The notes under the pieces: model-generated | What the model saw: only the letters and a program-made list of their open reading frames with translations | What the model was told of the DNA's origin: nothing | The model's database searches: none | Assembly (NCBI GenBank): GCA_945861165.1 | Contig: CAMATO010000042.1 | Location: forward strand, 1 to 8,147 | Direction: 5' to 3' | DNA: 8,147 nt | DNA from: Bifidobacterium breve | Lineage (GTDB): Bacteria > Actinomycetota > Actinomycetes > S36-B12 > UBA5976 | Shown here: positions 6,798-8,147 of the stretch, piece after piece | How the letters are laid out: the number at the start of each line of letters is the position of its first letter | Numbering within the stretch: position 1 is the first letter of the stretch | Program-made: the position numbers and the translations under genes

Positions 6798-8147
6798 TTA
6801 TTTTTCAGGTTTAAAATCTATGCCAGCTTCTTTTCGTTGCGCTGGGGTAATTGGTGTTGGTGCACCTGTGAGTGGATCTTGTCCGCCACCACTTTTAGGA
6901 AACGCAATCACATCTCTAATGCTGGTTGCCCCAGTTAATAACATCACCACACGATCCCAACCAAATGCAATTCCTGCATGTGGTGGTGGACCATATTTGA
7001 ATGCTTCTAATAGAAAACCAAATTTATCTTGAGCTTCCTCATCATTAATGCCAAGAATTTTAAATACTTCTTTTTGCACATCTGCTCTATGGATACGAAC
7101 AGATCCACCACCTATTTCATTTCCATTCAAAACTAAGTCATATGCCCAAGCCAGTGCTGATCCTGGATCTGTTACAAATGTGGCTAAGGATTCAGCATTT
7201 GGTGAAGTAAAAGGATGATGCACTGCAGTCCACACCAATTGTCCTTGCTCATTGGTTACTTGTTCAAACATTGGTGCATCAACTACCCAAACAAAATTCC
7301 ATTCCTTTTCATTAATTAATCCAAGTCGTAGCCCAATTTCTGATCGTGCCGCACCAAGTAGTCCTAAGGCTTCACTTCGAGAGCCAGCTGCAAAGAAAAC
7401 TGCATCGCCTATTTTTGCTCCTACTGCATTCATCAAACCATTTCGTTCTTCATCACTTAAGTTTTTTGCAACGGGGCCAGCTATTTCGCCATCTGCAGAA
7501 AATACTGCGTATGCCAAACCTTTGGCACCACGTTGTTTAGCCCACTCTTGCCAGGCATCAAATTGTTTTCGAGGTGTATCTGCACCACCAGGCATAACTA
7601 CTGCACCTACGTGATCTGCTTGGAAAACTCTAAATGGTGTGGCTTTGAAATACTGAGTTAAATCAACTAATTCAAGTGCGAATCTTAAATCTGGTTTATC
7701 TGAACCATATTTTCTCATCGCTTCGTGATAAGTGATTCGAGGAATCACACCGATTTCGTGATCTAGAATTTCACTCCACAGTTTTTTAATTACTTTCTCG
7801 CCAACTTTGATGATGTCTTCTTGATCAACAAAAGACATTTCAATATCAAGTTGAGTGAATTCTGGTTGACGATCAGCTCTAAAGTCTTCATCTCGATAAC
7901 AACGAGCAATTTGGAAATATCTTTCCATACCGCCCACCATTAGTAATTGTTTAAATAATTGGGGTGATTGTGGAAGCGCATACCAAGAACCTGGTTGCAA
8001 ACGAACTGGAACTAGGAAATCTCTGGCACCTTCAGGAGTAGAACGAGTTAAAGTTGGGGTTTCTATTTCTATGAAATCGTCATTTAATAAAACATCTCGA
8101 GCATATTGACTTACTTTGCTACGAATTCTTAATGCAGCTCCTGGACC
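6798..8147 (-). CDS. aspS: Aspartyl-tRNA synthetase, C-terminal 449 residues (5' end beyond window)
   Basis: Class II aminoacyl-tRNA synthetase that activates aspartate with ATP and loads it on tRNA(Asp) in the cytosol. The frame is open to the right edge, and the codons upstream of position 8000 read as conserved AspRS sequence, so the TTG at 8000 is not the start. In fragment numbering, motif 1 lies near IETPTLT (28-34), and motif 2 runs from FQIARCYRDEDF into RQPEFTQLD (79-101, with R82). The bacterial GAD insertion covers about 170-280. NEIGGGSVRIH (343-353) is the aspartate/ATP site region, and motif 3 is GIAFGWDR (392-399, with R399). Family length is near 590 residues, so about 140 are missing, including the anticodon-binding OB fold. 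Whether the enzyme is discriminating or also charges tRNA(Asn) depends largely on residues in that missing part. It ends in TAA 2 nt before rarA. Confidence 0.97.
   Translation of the reverse strand, partial: GPGAALRIRSKVSQYARDVLLNDDFIEIETPTLTRSTPEGARDFLVPVRLQPGSWYALPQSPQLFKQLLMVGGMERYFQIARCYRDEDFRADRQPEFTQLDIEMSFVDQEDIIKVGEKVIKKLWSEILDHEIGVIPRITYHEAMRKYGSDKPDLRFALELVDLTQYFKATPFRVFQADHVGAVVMPGGADTPRKQFDAWQEWAKQRGAKGLAYAVFSADGEIAGPVAKNLSDEERNGLMNAVGAKIGDAVFFAAGSRSEALGLLGAARSEIGLRLGLINEKEWNFVWVVDAPMFEQVTNEQGQLVWTAVHHPFTSPNAESLATFVTDPGSALAWAYDLVLNGNEIGGGSVRIHRADVQKEVFKILGINDEEAQDKFGFLLEAFKYGPPPHAGIAFGWDRVVMLLTGATSIRDVIAFPKSGGGQDPLTGAPTPITPAQRKEAGIDFKPEK

Noticed and set aside
7252..7614. 120-codon open frame on the plus strand inside aspS
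   Set aside because: It is antisense to conserved AspRS sequence including the GAD region, matches no protein family I recognise and has low-complexity composition. It is a shadow frame.
6798..8000. A TTG at 8000 as the start of a 400-residue aspS
   Set aside because: The same frame continues to the right edge and encodes conserved AspRS motif 1 sequence (IETPTLTRSTPEGARDF), so TTG at 8000 is an internal leucine codon.
1..8147. A novel defence, mobile or RNA-based system
   Set aside because: Every stretch is covered by recognised housekeeping genes with spacers of at most 25 nt. No repeats, integrase, transposase, tRNA or unexplained region remains.

Overview
The window is an ordinary but very tightly packed stretch of bacterial chromosome. 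Seven protein genes lie on the minus strand and read from the right edge to the left edge: aspS (5' end off the window), rarA, alaS, ruvX, mltG, aroE and a small prepilin peptidase (3' end off the window). The order alaS-ruvX-mltG-aroE-A24 peptidase, with rarA and aspS upstream, is a known actinobacterial arrangement; the mycobacterial Rv2551c-Rv2555c block with rarA and aspS nearby is a remembered comparison. The AspRS C-terminus, with GIAFGWDR and a PLTGAPTPITPAQRKEAGID tail, also looks actinobacterial. Base composition is low for that phylum, roughly 40-47% GC in hand-counted lines of rarA, alaS, aspS and aroE. Low GC, very short spacers and absence of extra genes suggest a streamlined freshwater actinobacterium of the acI / Nanopelagicales kind. 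That taxon is an inference and was not tested.

Layout in reading order. 8147-6798 is aspS, of which 449 residues are visible. Its TAA is followed after 2 nt by rarA (6795-5443). A 25-nt spacer with a good ribosome binding site leads to alaS (5417-2760, GTG start). Nine nt later comes ruvX (2750-2292, GTG start). The ruvX TAA directly abuts the ATG of mltG (2291-1206). mltG overlaps aroE (best start 1209) by the 4-nt ATGA. Seven nt after aroE a TTG starts the A24 peptidase (398-1), which runs off the window. No gap exceeds 25 nt, and I see no internal promoter, terminator, RNA gene, mobile element, repeat family or CRISPR.

The genes probably form one transcription unit whose promoter lies beyond the right edge. 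They serve separate housekeeping tasks: aspartyl- and alanyl-tRNA charging (aspS, alaS), replication-fork maintenance (rarA), 16S rRNA 5'-end maturation (ruvX), peptidoglycan strand cleavage at the membrane (mltG), the shikimate pathway (aroE) and processing of type IV pilin-like proteins (the peptidase). They share expression and ancestry of gene order rather than a pathway.

I found no evidence for a novel system. The points most worth a second look are the AT-rich peptidase that starts on TTG, the direct rarA-alaS junction, and several starts with no visible Shine-Dalgarno sequence.
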